From assembly GCF_000010785.1 (NCBI RefSeq), contig NC_013799.1, forward strand, positions 620,001-684,000: a DNA stretch of 64,000 nucleotides. Direction: 5' to 3'. Below are positions 62,098-64,000 of this stretch, piece after piece (within the stretch, counting starts at the first letter, position 1; every line of letters starts with the position of its first letter). The translations under genes were made by a program, and so were the position numbers. Source of the stretch: Hydrogenobacter thermophilus TK-6 (lineage in GTDB: Bacteria > Aquificota > Aquificia > Aquificales > Aquificaceae). A model generated the notes under the pieces. That model did not search any database and had not been told where the DNA came from. It saw only the letters and a program-made list of their open reading frames with translations.

Positions 62098-62517
62098 TCT
62101 TTCAATGTTCAGAAGTATCTGGTCAAAGAGGGATCTTGCTGTTTCCTCGTCTTTTAAAGGTATAGTGATCCTCTCTATTCCCCCCGTGTAGATGACTACC
62201 GTCTTTCCTTTTAGTTCCAGAGTCCTTATATGGGAGTAAGGTACTGCGTAAGTGCTGTCCTTTACCCTATAAAGAAGGTATCTGTCTTCCAAAAGAACTC
62301 CTTCGTCAATGAGTATGTCTTTGGTTTTTACATCCTCTTGGGACATGAGAAGATCCTGCGAGAACTCAAGAGCTTCGTCTTCCGACATTATGCCTTTTCT
62401 GACCAAAAAGAGCAGTATACTCTCGTCCTTATTCTTTTCCCTGAGGAAAGTCTCCACATCCTCCTTCCTTATCTTGTTCCTCCTTATAAGTTCTTTTATT
62501 ATATCTGCGTCCTTCAT
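62083..62517 (-). CDS. Hypothetical protein
   Basis: A 144-residue soluble protein, acidic in the first half. The N-terminal 70 residues (DIIKELIRRNKIRKEDVETFLREKN, then LFLVRKGIMSEDEALEFS) look like the small helical domain found at the front of GspE/PilB ATPases, though no ATPase follows. The last 75 residues read as beta strands (YLLYRVKDSTYAVPYSHIRTLEL), perhaps a PH-like fold. It overlaps the methyltransferase gene as ATGA and the MoaD-like gene by 15 bases. Function unknown. Confidence 0.75.
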   Translation of the reverse strand: MKDADIIKELIRRNKIRKEDVETFLREKNKDESILLFLVRKGIMSEDEALEFSQDLLMSQEDVKTKDILIDEGVLLEDRYLLYRVKDSTYAVPYSHIRTLELKGKTVVIYTGGIERITIPLKDEETARSLFDQILLNIERLYIR

Positions 62518-63101
62518 ACCATTTCCTTAGTAAATAACGCATAAACACCGTAAGCGTATCTGCCAAGGTCCACTATCCTCCCCACCTTTACCCCTGCTTC
62601 TTCTAATATAAGCCCCACCTCCCACTCGGAGTAAACCTCTTGAGCGGGAGGTCCTTTGTCCCTCTCTTCCTTTTTCCAATCTATTATAGCAAGGTAGGTA
62701 TATCTTTTTGAAACTCTTCTGAGTTCTTTCAAAAACTCTACGGGATTGCTAAGCTCGTGAAACACAAAAGCCATAAAGATAAAGTCAATACTATCATCAG
62801 CAAGTGGAATGCTATTCTCCTCCGACTTTAGCACATAAACATTTTTGAGTCCCATACTTTCTACTTTACGCTTTGCATATTCAACTGCGGATGGTTCTAC
62901 ATCAACTGCGTAAACTTTCCCCTCCTCTCCTACGGCCTCTGAAAGATAAGGAAGATAAAAGCCTGCACCAGTGCCAACATCCAGCACGCTCATACCCCTT
63001 TTTAGCCCAAACTCCTTGAGAACTCTCTTAGGGTCAAAAAGTTCAAGCCTTGAAGGGTCGTCCAGCTTTTCCAACTTGGAAGGGTCAAACTTGTGAGCCA
63101 T
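62514..63101 (-). CDS. Class I SAM-dependent methyltransferase
   Basis: The SAM-binding motif VLDVGTGAGFYLPYL, the acidic loop VYAVDVEPSAVEYAK and the DSIDFIFMAFVFHEL motif place this among UbiE/Methyltransf_11-type enzymes; the substrate cannot be told. Length 195 residues. It lies 12 bases after uvrB and overlaps the next gene as ATGA. Confidence 0.87.
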   Translation of the reverse strand: MAHKFDPSKLEKLDDPSRLELFDPKRVLKEFGLKRGMSVLDVGTGAGFYLPYLSEAVGEEGKVYAVDVEPSAVEYAKRKVESMGLKNVYVLKSEENSIPLADDSIDFIFMAFVFHELSNPVEFLKELRRVSKRYTYLAIIDWKKEERDKGPPAQEVYSEWEVGLILEEAGVKVGRIVDLGRYAYGVYALFTKEMV

Positions 63102-63113
63102 AGCTTTCCCACC

Positions 63114-64000
63114 TCATAATAGATTTAAAAGCTCTCTGAGTTTTTTAATCTCATCCCTAAGTTTAGCAGCCTTTTCAAACTCCCACTTTTTGGCGCACTC
63201 CAGCATTTCCCTTTCCAACTTCTCAATTCGGCGGATGATATCCTCCTCGCTTTTTATCCCCTTGGGAATCTCGGAAGGTACCTTAACATAATCCAGCTCC
63301 TCAATAGAGAGGAGGTCTTTGACAGGTTTGACTATGCTTCTGGGGGTTATTCCGTGAAGATGGTTGTGTTTTCTTTGCTTTTCTCTTCTTCTTCTGGTTT
63401 CCTCTATGGCTCTCTTCATAGATTCTGTCATCCTGTCTGCGTAAAGAATAGCCTTTCCGTTTATGTTCCTTGCAGCTCTGCCTATGATTTGTATGAGGGA
63501 TGTGTAGCTTCTCAGAAAGCCTTCCTTGTCTGCATCCAGTATGGCAACCAGAGAAACCTCTGGAAGGTCAAGCCCCTCCCTGAGCAGGTTTACACCTACT
63601 ATAACATCTATGCTTCCTTCTCTGAGGTCTTTTATGATCCTCGCCCTCTCTATGGCATCCAAGTCCGAGTGCATGTATTTGGCAGAGACTCCTCTCTCCG
63701 TAAGGTAGTCTGCCACTTCTTCCGCGAGTCTTTTGGTGGTGGTAAGCACAATTGCTCTCTCGTTTCTTTTCTTTCTTATTTGAATTTCCCTGAGCAGGTC
63801 CTCCAGCTGTCCTCTCGTAGGTCTTACTTCCACCTCCGGGTCTAAAAGACCAGTAGGCCTGACTATCTGCTCCACTATGATGCCTCTGCTCCTCTGAATT
63901 TCCCAATCGCCGGGCGTTGCGGATACATAGATAACTTGGTTTATCCTCTCTAAAAATTCCTCAAACTTTAGAGGTCTGTTGTCCAAAGCTGATGGCAATC
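63114..64000 (-). CDS. uvrB: UvrABC excinuclease subunit B, C-terminal part
   Basis: The gene runs off the right edge; about the last 295 residues of the usual 660-670 are present. Helicase motifs visible include [65 protein letters not shown] and [10 protein letters not shown]. The end has the UVR domain ([27 protein letters not shown]) that binds UvrC. UvrB verifies damage in nucleotide excision repair. Confidence 0.96.
   Translation of the reverse strand, partial: LPSALDNRPLKFEEFLERINQVIYVSATPGDWEIQRSRGIIVEQIVRPTGLLDPEVEVRPTRGQLEDLLREIQIRKKRNERAIVLTTTKRLAEEVADYLTERGVSAKYMHSDLDAIERARIIKDLREGSIDVIVGVNLLREGLDLPEVSLVAILDADKEGFLRSYTSLIQIIGRAARNINGKAILYADRMTESMKRAIEETRRRREKQRKHNHLHGITPRSIVKPVKDLLSIEELDYVKVPSEIPKGIKSEEDIIRRIEKLEREMLECAKKWEFEKAAKLRDEIKKLRELLNLL

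Overview
The window comes from a thermophilic bacterium of the Aquificales, most like the Hydrogenobacter/Thermocrinis/Aquifex group. Four things suggest this. The KDO transferase has the short N-terminus seen in Aquifex. Proteins are rich in Lys and Glu and ribosomal proteins keep zinc ribbons. The LPS genes are of Gram-negative type. Genes are packed so tightly that all eight convergent protein-gene pairs overlap tail to tail. It is ordinary chromosome: I see no insertion sequence, prophage, CRISPR array or rRNA gene, and no stretch above 300 bases without a gene. UvrB is cut by the right edge and a hypothetical gene by the left edge.

Layout. 1-2.7 kb: minor type II secretion pseudopilins (gspI-like, gspK, gspJ) behind a truncated hypothetical gene. 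2.7-6.9 kb: radical SAM protein, a CDF metal transporter fused to a NifX-like domain, pyrC, tyrA, then a convergent tRNA-Ala. 7-8.5 kb (minus): DUF1232 protein, orphan peptide-type ABC permease and a 47-codon ORF. 8.5-11 kb: sugar-phosphate transferase, panD, a hypothetical gene. 11-17.6 kb (minus): waaA, secD, maf, a new 38-residue lipoprotein ORF, an ArnT-like glycosyltransferase, corA, a one-TM protein and a ROK kinase. 17.7-20.4 kb: an mgtA-type P-type ATPase broken by one frameshift. 20.5-22.8 kb: a probable nitric-oxide/Fe-S stress operon (cytochrome c', DUF59, DUF2249-DUF1858, heme-copper-like membrane protein) behind an FNR-type site. 22.8-32.6 kb: speD, rsmD-coaD, a two-component system with a ZIP transporter and pyrE, leuD, rpsB-tsf-pyrH-frr with an S2 autoregulatory leader, and hslO. 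32.7-35.8 kb: heme A synthesis (ctaA, ctaB), a heme-copper oxidase subunit I homologue and a 40-residue one-TM protein. 35.8-46.7 kb: tadA, lipA, manC, a PTPS-III type enzyme, lpxB, rluD, sbcD-sbcC, a LOG-family protein. 46.8-57.8 kb: the spc and alpha ribosomal operons (rplN to rplQ) with secY, adk, map, infA, rpoA, followed by yggT and tlyA. 57.7-60.1 kb: three overlapping genes of unknown role, two of which look like catalytically dead relatives of known enzymes. 60-64 kb: lepB, rlmN, a MoaD/ThiS-like protein, a hypothetical gene, a methyltransferase and uvrB.

Regulation. About a dozen operon-first genes have a TATAAT-like -10 box only 6-10 bases before the start codon and no Shine-Dalgarno sequence, which points to widespread leaderless transcription. 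Operon-internal and ribosomal genes carry strong AGGAGG sites. The most unusual locus is the three-gene group at 57737-60062, where a standalone phosphohexomutase domain I without its catalytic serine sits beside a pseudo-receiver/PATAN/ODP-like protein that has lost its metal ligands.
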